Positions 7,633 to 16,681 of a DNA stretch of 64,000 bases are shown in pieces. A model generated the notes under the pieces. The model saw nothing but the letters and a program-made list of their open reading frames with translations, had not been told where the DNA came from and did not search any database. This DNA comes from Sutcliffiella deserti (GTDB lineage: Bacteria > Bacillota > Bacilli > Bacillales > Bacillaceae_I). The stretch covers positions 124,001 to 188,000 of the forward strand of contig NZ_JAIQDB010000002.1 of assembly GCF_020037475.1 (NCBI RefSeq), in the 5' to 3' direction. A program made the translations under genes and the position numbers. Position 1 is the first letter of the stretch, and every line of letters begins with the position of its first letter.

Positions 7633-9113
7633 GATGTACTTCCTTCTTTTAGATAATAGTCATAAAATAGATTTTGGAAGACTTCATTCGGATCTCTCTG
7701 GCTTTTCTCCCTATAAAACTCTTCCCATGCAGGATAAGACTCCTTGAACTGCTCCTTTGTCTGGTAACGGTAATAAGGTAGATAGTACGTCCCCCTATGT
7801 TTCAAAGTCAGGTCTGTCCAATCCTGAATAATCTTTTTGGCACCTTCGATCTCGTCTTTTTTCAAACCATGCTGAATTAGAATCACAAGTCCTAACATGT
7901 CCTCAGTTGCATAGTTCAATGTAGTCACTTCATCTTTTGCAGCATAGCGGACAGTGATGTTGTGCACTTTAAAATCCTCCTTGCTGTCATTGGAGGAGAG
8001 CAATTTTTTCAAATCCTGGAGGTACTCTTCATAAGAATTAACAGGGACGAAAAATTCCTGCAGCACCTCAACCCGCCCCGGAGTGGTATATTCCATAAAG
8101 GTGGATTCGGAACGCATGACATTGTTCCGTGTAATTGTACTACCGTCAAGGGAATCAATATAATGCCCTTGAGTCTCCCAAAACAGGTCCTCCAGCTTGC
8201 CGCCTTTACGGCCAATATCCAGTGCAAACTTACTTATGCGAATTCCTTCTTCCTTTTTTAAAGGTGTATCCTTGTCAATCTCTCCGGTGATATCGTAGTT
8301 GATGACATACATTTCTTCAAGGAAAGTTTCTGGAGCAACACTGACCCTTGCGTAGTGCATGGCGGTTTTATCATCGTCCATTAATCGTTTAAAGTAATCT
8401 TCATATTCCTTCGTTTTCACTTCTTCCGTCTGGATAGCATAGACCTCATTTTCCGTCAGTTCTAATGTGACATCCAATATGATTCCGAATAATCCATATC
8501 CCCCGAAGACATATTTCATCCACTCTTTTGAATCATCCCTCGTCACTGTAATAATTTCACCAGTCGGGGTGAGTAGTGTCATTTCCTTAACCGTTCCTGC
8601 CATTGGTCCAAAACGGATATCACGCCCGTGTGCATTTACAGATAAGGAGCCTCCTATTGTAAAAATGGATTGGGACTGGGTAACCTTCAGCGCAAGTCCA
8701 TAGGGTGTGATGGCTTGCTGGACTTCCTCCCAGGACGCTCCCGCCTCAACCCGGATCGTCTTGTTTTTTTCATCAATTTCCAGAATTTTATCCAAGCTGC
8801 GCATATCCAGCACGACACCATCTTTATAGTAGGTATGACCGCCCTGTGAATGCTGCAGTCCGGCAAGAGAGATTTTATATCCCTTCTCATTTGCCTCTTT
8901 GATAATATCTTGCAAGTCCGAGCGGTTTGTCGCCTCCATTACTCGTTCCACTCTCTCAGGAAGCAGCCCAGTATAATCCGTTACTAGATTGCTTTGGCTA
9001 AGGCCATATTTCCTTTTTTCAATTGGAATGTTCCATAAAATCAAACTTAGAAACACCACGACCAAAACCCAAAGAACCCAGGGCCTCTTCGTCATTTTCG
9101 TTATTGTTTGCAT
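7629..9113 (-). CDS. Membrane-anchored FAD-binding oxidase (VAO/GlcD type)
   Basis: 494 residues. An N-terminal anchor (WVLWVLVVVFLSLILWNI) places the enzyme outside the cell or facing the membrane. Residues about 55-230 are an FAD_binding_4 (VAO-type) domain: DLQDIIKEANEKGYKISLAG, QHSQGGHTYYKDGVVLDM, the IEVEAGASWEEV-like segment and TIGGSLSVNAHGRD. The C-terminal half resembles the substrate domain of aldonolactone oxidases and ends FQNLFYDYYLKEG. It resembles B. subtilis YitY-type proteins; the substrate is unknown. The start is uncertain: only a weak GGTG precedes the first ATG, and the ATG six codons in could also serve. It is followed by the coupled membrane protein gene. Confidence 0.82.
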   Translation of the reverse strand: MQTITKMTKRPWVLWVLVVVFLSLILWNIPIEKRKYGLSQSNLVTDYTGLLPERVERVMEATNRSDLQDIIKEANEKGYKISLAGLQHSQGGHTYYKDGVVLDMRSLDKILEIDEKNKTIRVEAGASWEEVQQAITPYGLALKVTQSQSIFTIGGSLSVNAHGRDIRFGPMAGTVKEMTLLTPTGEIITVTRDDSKEWMKYVFGGYGLFGIILDVTLELTENEVYAIQTEEVKTKEYEDYFKRLMDDDKTAMHYARVSVAPETFLEEMYVINYDITGEIDKDTPLKKEEGIRISKFALDIGRKGGKLEDLFWETQGHYIDSLDGSTITRNNVMRSESTFMEYTTPGRVEVLQEFFVPVNSYEEYLQDLKKLLSSNDSKEDFKVHNITVRYAAKDEVTTLNYATEDMLGLVILIQHGLKKDEIEGAKKIIQDWTDLTLKHRGTYYLPYYRYQTKEQFKESYPAWEEFYREKSQRDPNEVFQNLFYDYYLKEGSTS

Positions 9114-9375
9114 TTCAACACCTACATGTAATATTTTTCTAATACTTTATAATTCACCAGAATAGCTGTATTTCCTCTTTTTGCTGCCTACGTATACCCA
9201 TTACCTTTTTGATTTTTAAAATGAAAATATCAAAGCTAATTCCAAGAATAATACCTAAGAATTAGACAATTTCAGAGGAGTGGTAAGCACCATTCTACGA
9301 ATCTTCTACCATAACAAAGGTATAAGAGCTTGCAATAGTCTAGCACATGCTTCTTGAACATTATATTCTTGTGAA

Positions 9376-10263
9376 TTATCCGTTTTGTATGAAGGCCAGG
9401 TCTGTACTTTTTATTAAGTTCATAAAATTCTTTCCTAGAATAAATTCCTTATGTTCTTCAGGAATGTCTAAAGAATCAACCCAGCTCTTTTTATCCGAGT
9501 AATCGTACTCATTAAACTTTTTCATTCCATATGGTCCATCGCACCCATATAATACTTTTCGATATCCAAGTTCCTGAACTACATTTCTCACGATTGATGG
9601 TGTAAGGTAATCACTTGAAGTGTCTACATAAACATTGGGTTTTTCCATTGCGTACTGCCACAGGCTTTTCCAAAAAGGAAGTCCTGCATGAGCATAAATA
9701 ACTTTGAGATTTGGATAGTTGTCTGGTAAGTATTTGTAGGAATCTGCTTCTGAAGATAGATGAATAATCATGGGGATGTCTCTTTTTTGGCATAAGGCTC
9801 CAATGGAATCGAGTTCTTTAATACTATATTTATGCATAAATGGATGGGCTTTTACGCCAACAAATCCAGGGAGGTTAAGGTATGTTTCCAACGTCTCCAC
9901 AGATTCTGGAACAGTTGGGTTAATGGCCGCCCAGCCTAGAAAACGATCAGGATAGCGTTTTATCGCATTTGCTACAATGTCATTATTTGGCTCGGTAAAA
10001 ATTCTAAAGCTTCCATTAACTTTAAAGTAACCATCTTTAACTAATCCGTCATAAATCTTAAATCCTATTTTGGGGAAATTCATGATTAAAAATCGGAATA
10101 AGCGATGTAGATTATCCTGGTAGGTACTTTCTTTTTCATACATGGTTTCATTTAAAGGCGGTATTAATACGGTTTTCTCAACATTGTTTTTATCCATCTC
10201 TTCTATCATTTTTTCTAGAGTTAACATCGTTTCATCAACATGGAAATGGCAATCAATAATCAT
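9376..10263 (-). CDS. Amidohydrolase-2 family metal-dependent hydrolase
   Basis: 295 residues of a TIM-barrel hydrolase. The metal-binding pattern is visible in order: IDCHFHVDE (HxH) at the N-terminus, VKAHPFMHKY, MIIHLSSEAD, KVIYAHAGLPFW, VYVDTSSDYL, and LYGCDGPYG with the catalytic Asp near the end. This is the ACMSD-like/Amidohydro_2 family, whose members decarboxylate or hydrolyse small carbocyclic or lactone substrates; the actual substrate cannot be read here. GGAAG lies about 12 bases before the ATG. It is a single-gene unit with family A repeats on its upstream side. Confidence 0.85.
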   Translation of the reverse strand: MIIDCHFHVDETMLTLEKMIEEMDKNNVEKTVLIPPLNETMYEKESTYQDNLHRLFRFLIMNFPKIGFKIYDGLVKDGYFKVNGSFRIFTEPNNDIVANAIKRYPDRFLGWAAINPTVPESVETLETYLNLPGFVGVKAHPFMHKYSIKELDSIGALCQKRDIPMIIHLSSEADSYKYLPDNYPNLKVIYAHAGLPFWKSLWQYAMEKPNVYVDTSSDYLTPSIVRNVVQELGYRKVLYGCDGPYGMKKFNEYDYSDKKSWVDSLDIPEEHKEFILGKNFMNLIKSTDLAFIQNG

Positions 10264-10308
10264 TTGTAATCTCAGTCTTCCTTTCTTGTTAAAAGTTTAG
10301 CTAATTGT

Positions 10309-10335
10309 GGAAGCAGGTGACAGTTCTCTGCTTCC
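10309..10335. repeat. Family A hairpin repeat
   Basis: GGAAGCAG...CTGCTTCC arms with core GTGACAGTT, a slightly diverged copy of the dispersed family, followed by a GACCCCCGGAGCCCC tail. Confidence 0.65.
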
Positions 10336-10581
10336 ATGAGACCCCCGGAGCCCCGGAATCAGCCTCACATACTGGAACAACACATACCTTATACCTCAAC
10401 ACATGAAACAACCTGCGCCAAAACTCCACAATAAAAGAATCTGTCAATCATTCCACCTACTTGCAATGATGTATAGTACTCATTATCTAATATAATTCCA
10501 AAATACTCCATATATTTTTGTTGGTGAAAGAGGGAGGAGGGTCGCGCAAATGGGCTTAAAAAAACCGCCGCCACATCTGAC

Positions 10582-10752
10582 TTAGGCCATTCTTGCTTTG
10601 CTTAGTTATCACAACGAACAAAGAAGAATGGGAGATTCACTTTTTAGTGCTAAATCCTGCTGGTTCATTAGAGTTTGCAGTGTGTAATATTCATATTCGT
10701 AATCTGGCAGTCTTTGATATAAGTAGAGAAATGGAAGAGGAATAGAGAATAC
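10582..10752 (+). pseudogene. Possible gene fragment of unknown family
   Basis: An open stretch without a start codon reads like protein: LRPFLLCLVITTNKEEWEIH and then FLVLNPAGSLEFAVCNIHIR, ending in NLAVFDISREMEEE and TAG. It opens directly after a TGA and has no ribosome binding site, so it is best seen as the 3' end of a lost gene. Codon choice looks ordinary for this genome. The remaining bases of 10336-10910 show nothing else I can support. Confidence 0.35.
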
Positions 10753-10910
10753 AATTTAATCTTTAAGATATTTACCATATTAAAGGAAATAGGAATAATA
10801 TAGCGAACTATTATTTAATATAGGAAATTTAAACTAGGGAAATTACAGAATTCTTATTAAGAATATAGTTGGTTAAAGCAAAATCGTAATATAGAAGGGA
10901 ATGAAATTTA

Positions 10911-11372
10911 ATGGATATAGTTAATCAACAGTGTGTAAAACTTAGGCAACTGTTTCATCAAATAGAGGGGTGTTCAGTAGAAGAAACTAATAGAAAGGAC
11001 AATGGTCTTCTAATTAAATCCAACCGACCTGTTCCATGGAAAGATAGTCTTAAACCACAACGTGGGGAAAGTAAATACAAAATTGGATACATATTTCCTA
11101 AGAAAAAAGGACTTGGTTTATATATTGACTTTCCAAAGGGTTATTTTGAGCAGGAAAATATAAAACCAGTAATTAATCCGGAACAAAAACTTAAATATTT
11201 TAATCAAGGAGAGACAGCGAAAGGCTCTTGGTGGAGATTTAGGAGTGATGAATTCGATAGCATCCATATGGTACTGCATAATGAAATTCTTTCTACGTAT
11301 GACTTTGAAAGGCCAGAATTACAAACGCTATTTGAACAAATTGTTGCAGCCTCTTACAGTACAGGAAATTAA
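10911..11372 (+). CDS. Hypothetical cytoplasmic protein
   Basis: 153 residues, no signal peptide or membrane segment. It is basic and aromatic-rich in the middle (PWKDSLKPQRGESKYKIGYI, KGLGLYIDFPKGYF) and contains GSWWRFRSDEFDSIH. The sequence looks like a compact mixed alpha/beta fold; I do not recognise the family. The start ATG has GAAGGG about 10 bases upstream. It is transcribed alone, followed by a perfect 22-bp hairpin. Nothing in the neighbourhood suggests its role. Confidence 0.65.
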   Translation: MDIVNQQCVKLRQLFHQIEGCSVEETNRKDNGLLIKSNRPVPWKDSLKPQRGESKYKIGYIFPKKKGLGLYIDFPKGYFEQENIKPVINPEQKLKYFNQGETAKGSWWRFRSDEFDSIHMVLHNEILSTYDFERPELQTLFEQIVAASYSTGN

Positions 11373-11454
11373 TACTGAGGGAAGGTGCTCACACCTGTTT
11401 AGCGCGTTGAAAGCATACTAGATTCATCATCTAGTGCTTCCCTTAAAGATCAGA

Positions 11455-11505
11455 ACAAATAGATTAGCGTTGCTGCATGCAGAGCAGCAACGCTAATCTA
11501 TTTGT
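11455..11505. terminator. Perfect 22-bp inverted repeat
   Basis: Left arm 11455-11476 (ACAAATAGATTAGCG then TTGCTGC), 7-base loop ATGCAGA, and an exactly complementary right arm 11484-11505, with GATC flanking both sides. It lies between the convergent ends of the hypothetical gene and the acyltransferase gene. There is no T-tract beyond the arms, though the arm itself ends in TATTTGT. It could be a bidirectional terminator or a structured small RNA. Confidence 0.6.
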
Positions 11506-11639
11506 GATCCATATTTGAAAATAACAATCATCAAAGTGATCTTATTAGAAATGTTCGAGTTAGGATTCCATACGCTCTAAACTAAAGGTACCACAGAAAG
11601 TACTCCTGCTTTTAGTAGGACGTGGCTCCATAATACCTA

Positions 11640-12710
11640 TCAAGCTCCCTTCCAAGTCTGAACGCTCACAATTACCGTATCTTTTTTCTTCTTCTTGATC
11701 ATTACCTTTCTTAAATAGCCATTCATAGGCTTTTCAATCCAAACATAGACGAAGCAACAAGATATTATCGTCAAAACGGTGATAATTACCATCGACAACG
11801 TATATCCAAGAAAATTGATAAGAAGTGTTTCTCGGAACAATAGCATGTAAAAAATGAGGAACGGTCCATGTGCTATATAAATAGAGTAGGAGGCATCACC
11901 TAAGAAAATAAGACTCGGTGGGATTTTGCGTTCTGTGCGATCTTTGATTGATATGCCCAAAACTATTATTAGAGCAAAAAAACAATACAAGATAGGAGAG
12001 TAGAAAGAAAACCAATTAAAGAAATTATTCAGCCATATTCCTACATATCCAAGGACACCAACAGCAAGAAACATACTAGCGTATTCCTTCATATTATAGC
12101 GCAGAGACACATAGGCGATTAACGTGCCAGCTACTATTTCCAATGTGGAAAAACTAAAGAAAAACGTTTCCCATTGAATAAACAGATCTGATTTTAACAA
12201 AATGGTGGTAAGCACCCATATACCAATAATAGGTTTAAAGATATTCGGCTTTACTAAAACAAGGGTGAACATTAAATAGAAAAAAATCACGTGACTCATA
12301 GACCAAGCGGAAGTAAGAATGGGCTGGGAAGGGAAAAGAATCATTGATTTCCAGATTTGATCCCAGCTGTATGGAACATGTAACATCGGAAATAATATGG
12401 CCACTCCTAATAGGATTAAAGTGAAAAGCCAATATAACGGAAAGATTCGAATAACCCTTTTTAAAAGGAAATCTCTAGCCATTCCTTTTACCCCAAAATG
12501 ACGATGGTAAATGTAATAAATCATAAACCCAGTGACCACAAAAAAGAAGTCTACCCCGCCAAGTCTATCCCAACGCCCCAATCCAAGCCAATCATATTCG
12601 AAATTTCGGTAGAATAACACATTTATATGACTGATCACAACAAGCAAAATGGCACAAACTCTAGCTACTTGTAATATGGAAAGTTTTCTACTTATCTCTG
12701 GTACAGCCAA
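11640..12710 (-). CDS. Acyltransferase-3 family membrane acyltransferase (exopolysaccharide)
   Basis: 356 residues with about ten membrane segments. The family signature is at the front: LQVARVCAILLVVISHINVL (the conserved His of the R..A...V...H motif) and LGGVDFFFVVTGFMIYY. The C-terminal part has LIFLGDASYSIYIAHGPFL, also typical. These enzymes transfer acetyl or similar groups to surface sugars, here presumably the polysaccharide repeat unit. The start is TTG at 12710, preceded by AGGAGG with a 7-base spacer. It is the last gene of the nine-gene exopolysaccharide operon, 29 bases after the GT2 gene. Confidence 0.88.
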   Translation of the reverse strand: MAVPEISRKLSILQVARVCAILLVVISHINVLFYRNFEYDWLGLGRWDRLGGVDFFFVVTGFMIYYIYHRHFGVKGMARDFLLKRVIRIFPLYWLFTLILLGVAILFPMLHVPYSWDQIWKSMILFPSQPILTSAWSMSHVIFFYLMFTLVLVKPNIFKPIIGIWVLTTILLKSDLFIQWETFFFSFSTLEIVAGTLIAYVSLRYNMKEYASMFLAVGVLGYVGIWLNNFFNWFSFYSPILYCFFALIIVLGISIKDRTERKIPPSLIFLGDASYSIYIAHGPFLIFYMLLFRETLLINFLGYTLSMVIITVLTIISCCFVYVWIEKPMNGYLRKVMIKKKKKDTVIVSVQTWKGA

Positions 12711-12739
12711 CTCTAATCCTCCTTCAGTGGTACGTGAAT

Positions 12740-13513
12740 CTAAATTGTTCTGGAATGCTTTTTGACGGCATGGAAGGAATAATTCATTAAATACCAGAAA
12801 GATGCAACAATATTCTTCTTTTCAATTTTTCGGTAGGTGTTCCATGTCTTTTTAGCTGATTTGATTTTATTGCTAGATAAAGAGTTTGCACATTTGCGGT
12901 AAACAGCCAGCTCTTCGTTCAATCCATGCGCGGTAACCCCTTTGTTCAAGATGGAAAGCCAAAGGCCGTAATCTTCTGAACAGTCTCTGAACAATTGCAT
13001 TTGAAAGTGGCCCAGTTTCTTCTTATTCAGAACGACTGTCAAGGTTCCGATTGCCGTATTCATCAGCAAGTTGTTATAGGTTAGGGATGGGGTGGTTGGA
13101 AAAACCACATCCGTCCTTTCTCCGTCCTCTTTCATAATACGATAGGCGGTATAAGAGAAGGAGCTGTTGTGTTTCCTCATGAAAGCCAATTGCCGTTCCA
13201 GCTTGCATGGATGCCACAAGTCATCACTATCCAGAAATGCGATATACTCCCCTCCCGATGCATTAATGGCAACATTTCTGGCATGGGCTGGACCAGCGTT
13301 TTCGACCAATTCAATAAGCTTAATTCTGGAATCGCCCTTCATCACTTCACGAATGATATCCTTAGTATCATCTTTGGAACAATCATCCACGATAATCATT
13401 TCCCAATTTGTGTGAGTTTGAGCTTGGACAGAACATACGGTATCAAGTATATACTTAGATGCATTGTAGGTTGGGGTGATTATAGAAACTAAATCCTCTG
13501 AATTTGTTTTCAT
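12740..13513 (-). CDS. Family 2 glycosyltransferase (exopolysaccharide)
   Basis: 257 residues, cytoplasmic GT-A fold. The nucleotide-binding front reads VSIITPTYNASKYILDTVCS, then WEMIIVDDCSKDDT, and the DxD-type metal site is IAFLDSDDLWHP. The segment EDYGLWLSILNKG is the usual ED-Y catalytic region. It adds a sugar to the lipid-linked repeat unit; donor and acceptor are unknown. GAGGG stands 7 bases before the ATG. It lies 41 bases after the initiating transferase gene. Confidence 0.9.
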   Translation of the reverse strand: MKTNSEDLVSIITPTYNASKYILDTVCSVQAQTHTNWEMIIVDDCSKDDTKDIIREVMKGDSRIKLIELVENAGPAHARNVAINASGGEYIAFLDSDDLWHPCKLERQLAFMRKHNSSFSYTAYRIMKEDGERTDVVFPTTPSLTYNNLLMNTAIGTLTVVLNKKKLGHFQMQLFRDCSEDYGLWLSILNKGVTAHGLNEELAVYRKCANSLSSNKIKSAKKTWNTYRKIEKKNIVASFWYLMNYSFHAVKKHSRTI

Positions 13514-13554
13514 TTCAATCCCTCTTCCTCTAAATTTTATGACTCTAAGTCACA

Positions 13555-14922
13555 TCAATTATGCTTTGCTATCGTAATACCACTGTAACTCGCTTCAGGT
13601 TCCACTGTGACACCCATTGCCTGCTTTTGTTGAAGCACAACCCGGATTGTCTGCAATAGTATTTTCAAGTCGAGAATAATGGAGCAGTTTCTGACATACA
13701 TCAGATCGTATCGAAGCTTATCCTCCACAGTCGTACTATAGTATGCATTTACCTGGGCAAGACCGGTAATTCCCGGTTTTACTGTAAATCGTTCCACGTA
13801 TTCAGGAACCTCTTTTTTAAATTGCTTGATAAAATAAGATCTTTCAGGCCTTGGTCCGATAAGGCTCATTTCTCCTTTTAAGACATTCAGCAATTGTGGC
13901 AGCTCATCTAGCCTAAGAGCCCGGATTCTCCTACCTAGAGGTGTGATTCTCGGATCCTTTTCCAAAGCCAATACTGGCCCGGTAATTTTTTCGGCATTTT
14001 CGATCATACTCCTGAATTTTAAAATATAAAAAGGTTTTCCATCCTTGCCGATTCTTTCCTGTCGAAAGAAAGCAGGTCCTTTTGATGTAGCAGGAATCAG
14101 AAAATACAATCCCAGTAAAATAGGACTTAAAAGCAGCAGCAAACTGATGGAAAATACAATATCCATACTTCGCTTAAAGAATTGGTAGATACCATTCATC
14201 TTGGTGGAAGGTATCGAAAACACCATCATATCGTCCACCTGCTGCATTTGAGCGTCCCTCATTACAAACTCAAACATCTCGGGAATAATCATTACTTCCT
14301 TCCCATGCCCCACACACAAATTAGTAATACTAGTTTGTATATTTCTTGGCACCTCAGGGCTGATAACCACCACATCAATTTGCCCTAGATACTTTTTTAT
14401 TGAGGCTTTGTTGTGGATCGTGATAATATCCATTACTTGAAACCAGCCTTGATGATGATGACGAAATTTTTCTGCCACCTTTTGTCCATCGATACTAGAT
14501 TTTGACACTACTAATACATTTTGCTTCCCATATTTGAGCTTGCTGAAATTCCACAGACTTATTCTTGCAAGTACTATTAAAAAGAATTGAAGAAACGAAG
14601 CAGTCAATAATACACCTGCCTCCCCAAACGTCGAAAAAAAGAATGTAAACATCCAAGTTGAAAATGTGAAAACTATCATGGCAAGGAAAATAGTAAATAA
14701 TAGATTACTCGAGCTTTTCCTCTTCCAATCTGAATACAGGTCGAATAAGTAAAAGGTAATGATACATAATGTCGTTAGCATAAAGATATAATTATAGTTT
14801 GCCTCAAAACTGGTTAATTGATGAAAGAACCATGCAGTAAGGAAATATCCAAAATATAATAAGGTTACATCCAACCCAATTAATAGAGTTTTCTCAACAC
14901 GTTTACTGATATGGGTACTCAT
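13555..14922 (-). CDS. Initiating polyprenyl-phosphate sugar phosphotransferase
   Basis: 455 residues, WbaP/WcaJ-like. The N-terminal half has four membrane helices and a degenerate CoA-binding-like domain (QNVLVVSKSSIDGQK). The C-terminal catalytic domain (about 255-455) carries the conserved blocks FFRQERIGKDGKPFYILKFR, DELPQLLNVLKGEMSLIGPR and RFTVKPGITGLAQVNAY. It transfers a sugar phosphate to undecaprenyl phosphate, the first step of repeat-unit assembly on the inner membrane face. AAAGGAG stands 8 bases before the ATG. Having the priming enzyme far downstream in the operon is unusual but not rare. Confidence 0.92.
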   Translation of the reverse strand: MSTHISKRVEKTLLIGLDVTLLYFGYFLTAWFFHQLTSFEANYNYIFMLTTLCIITFYLFDLYSDWKRKSSSNLLFTIFLAMIVFTFSTWMFTFFFSTFGEAGVLLTASFLQFFLIVLARISLWNFSKLKYGKQNVLVVSKSSIDGQKVAEKFRHHHQGWFQVMDIITIHNKASIKKYLGQIDVVVISPEVPRNIQTSITNLCVGHGKEVMIIPEMFEFVMRDAQMQQVDDMMVFSIPSTKMNGIYQFFKRSMDIVFSISLLLLLSPILLGLYFLIPATSKGPAFFRQERIGKDGKPFYILKFRSMIENAEKITGPVLALEKDPRITPLGRRIRALRLDELPQLLNVLKGEMSLIGPRPERSYFIKQFKKEVPEYVERFTVKPGITGLAQVNAYYSTTVEDKLRYDLMYVRNCSIILDLKILLQTIRVVLQQKQAMGVTVEPEASYSGITIAKHN

Positions 14923-15021
14923 TTACTTAACTCCTTTCTTTGCATTCGGTATTATCTAAAAACTGTTCTTCCAAAGTTGTTTTATGTTCTTAATAATGAA
15001 CAAGAAGACAAGAATATTTCC

Positions 15022-16674
15022 TTATAACACTTCCTTCACCGGCTTGTATTTGTAGAGCTTTCTGAAAAGGTGAAACAGGCTGTAGTCAACTTTCTTTCCA
15101 TCCAACACGGTAATTTCACCGATCGATGAAATAGTATGGACACCATCCGGATACATGCTATCTTCTCTAGGCTCCACAGGAGAAACTACAACTTCCTCGA
15201 ACTTATCAATCGTCAGGGTGATGACCTTATTAAGCACAATTCTCCCACCATAGGTTTTTGAACAATCTTGTGCTGGGCGGATTATTTGATTTTCATGTAT
15301 AAATGGGGTTCCTGCTGGTCTGCTTGAACGAATATCCACTTTTACAGGATTCGAATGATGTGGATTCCAATCTCCAAATAATTCTTTTGCATAATAGATG
15401 TGCAGCTCATTGTTATCACTTTGTGGGCTTGAATCTGCTTTTGTACAAAATAACCACCAGTAAGCTCCATGATGAATGATAGTGGAATCTACAGCAGCAA
15501 AATTCTCAAGGAGCGTTTTATGTTTCATCCATTTTCCATTTCTCTTCTTATATACCGCAACTTCCCTTGCTTCGGATGTTTCGGGAATACAGTACACTTC
15601 CCCCGCATACTCCAATAAATACGGATAAGACATATGGCTTTCGAGTCTCAGCACAGAACGACTCCAGTATTGAGCATCTTTTCCGGTTTCTCTTTTCATA
15701 CTGACCCCGGAAATATAGCCCTTGACCACTTTATGGTCAACTTCTTCCATTAGAATATGAATACCGTCTTCATCTTTCAATCCGAATGGATCAGCAAAAT
15801 AGCATTTATTCTTTGGGACTAACCATTCAATAATGGGATGCTGTTCGTCTAGAAAGGTTTGGATTGGCTTATGCACAATACCAACATTCCAAAACTCATA
15901 ACAGAATAGCTTCTTATACAAATTCCGGGCTTTATGTTTCCAAGTAGTTGCAATAAATTTGGCTGTTTCAGTTGTGGAAGTAAGAGTATCATAGTCTGAT
16001 TTCGTTGTTGAAAATACTTGGATGCTCTCATCCTGATGAATTGGGTAATCAAGAATTTCTTTGCATACAAGAGCGGGCCAATTTACTATAGATTGACACA
16101 GCATTTCTTTGTTTTTTCGAAAAGAATGGCAAACAGTGGCGAAATATCCTTTCCTGCAAGCAATTCCTTCCTGAGGATTACCAGTTAATCGATAAAGGCC
16201 AACCTCTGTGACAGGTTCATTATTTCTTATTTCCAACCAGCCCCCAGGTACTTGCGGGAGCCATCCGCTTTGACCATACCGGAATGTCCAAACACCATAT
16301 CTGGTCACATTAAGGAGTTCATCCTCAATCCCTGTTTCTCCTAAGTGAAGAATAAAATCGAGGTCCATCCCCTTTATGAAGTCCACATCTTCTTTACTGT
16401 AGGGGTTTTTGAGGTCTGCTAAGTTTGAGCAATGAATCTTGTGAATCTTATCAAAATTATCTGGTAGTGGAACGCTCTTAAGCAAGCTGCTTCTCAATCC
16501 GACAAACGACTGATACATCCTGTACAGCGGGGACTGCTTTTTCACAACAGGATTTTTCGGAACTTCCACTATCATGGCAAGCTTCACTTCCGGTATGTTC
16601 ATTAATAGTTTGATACAATCCACTTTCCATTGTTCCAGAAGATTTCCTTCCATGGTTATAGCAAAGCGGATCAT
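15022..16674 (-). CDS. Formyltransferase-like / GINT1-like two-domain enzyme (exopolysaccharide)
   Basis: About 550 residues. The N-terminal 210 residues resemble a formyltransferase-like Rossmann domain (DLDFILHLGETGIEDELLNV, then RYGVWTFRYGQSG), but I do not see a clear N-H-D catalytic triad. The C-terminal 300 residues form a five-bladed propeller-like domain with YFADPFGLKDEDGIHILMEE, SYPYLLEYAGEVYCIPETSE and WWLFCT. This is the arrangement named after the N-terminal domain of plant glucosamine inositolphosphorylceramide transferase and related to GH43-like folds. The start is uncertain: ATG at 16674 has AGGT upstream, while GTG at 16692 would overlap the previous gene. The role is probably sugar modification or transfer on the polysaccharide. 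Confidence 0.72.
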   Translation of the reverse strand: MIRFAITMEGNLLEQWKVDCIKLLMNIPEVKLAMIVEVPKNPVVKKQSPLYRMYQSFVGLRSSLLKSVPLPDNFDKIHKIHCSNLADLKNPYSKEDVDFIKGMDLDFILHLGETGIEDELLNVTRYGVWTFRYGQSGWLPQVPGGWLEIRNNEPVTEVGLYRLTGNPQEGIACRKGYFATVCHSFRKNKEMLCQSIVNWPALVCKEILDYPIHQDESIQVFSTTKSDYDTLTSTTETAKFIATTWKHKARNLYKKLFCYEFWNVGIVHKPIQTFLDEQHPIIEWLVPKNKCYFADPFGLKDEDGIHILMEEVDHKVVKGYISGVSMKRETGKDAQYWSRSVLRLESHMSYPYLLEYAGEVYCIPETSEAREVAVYKKRNGKWMKHKTLLENFAAVDSTIIHHGAYWWLFCTKADSSPQSDNNELHIYYAKELFGDWNPHHSNPVKVDIRSSRPAGTPFIHENQIIRPAQDCSKTYGGRIVLNKVITLTIDKFEEVVVSPVEPREDSMYPDGVHTISSIGEITVLDGKKVDYSLFHLFRKLYKYKPVKEVL

Positions 16675-16681
16675 TTTACTT

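Noticed and set aside
10389-10574. 61-residue minus-strand frame ending CVEV
   Set aside because: No ribosome binding site and no recognisable features; lies in repeat-rich DNA. Kept out as a chance frame.
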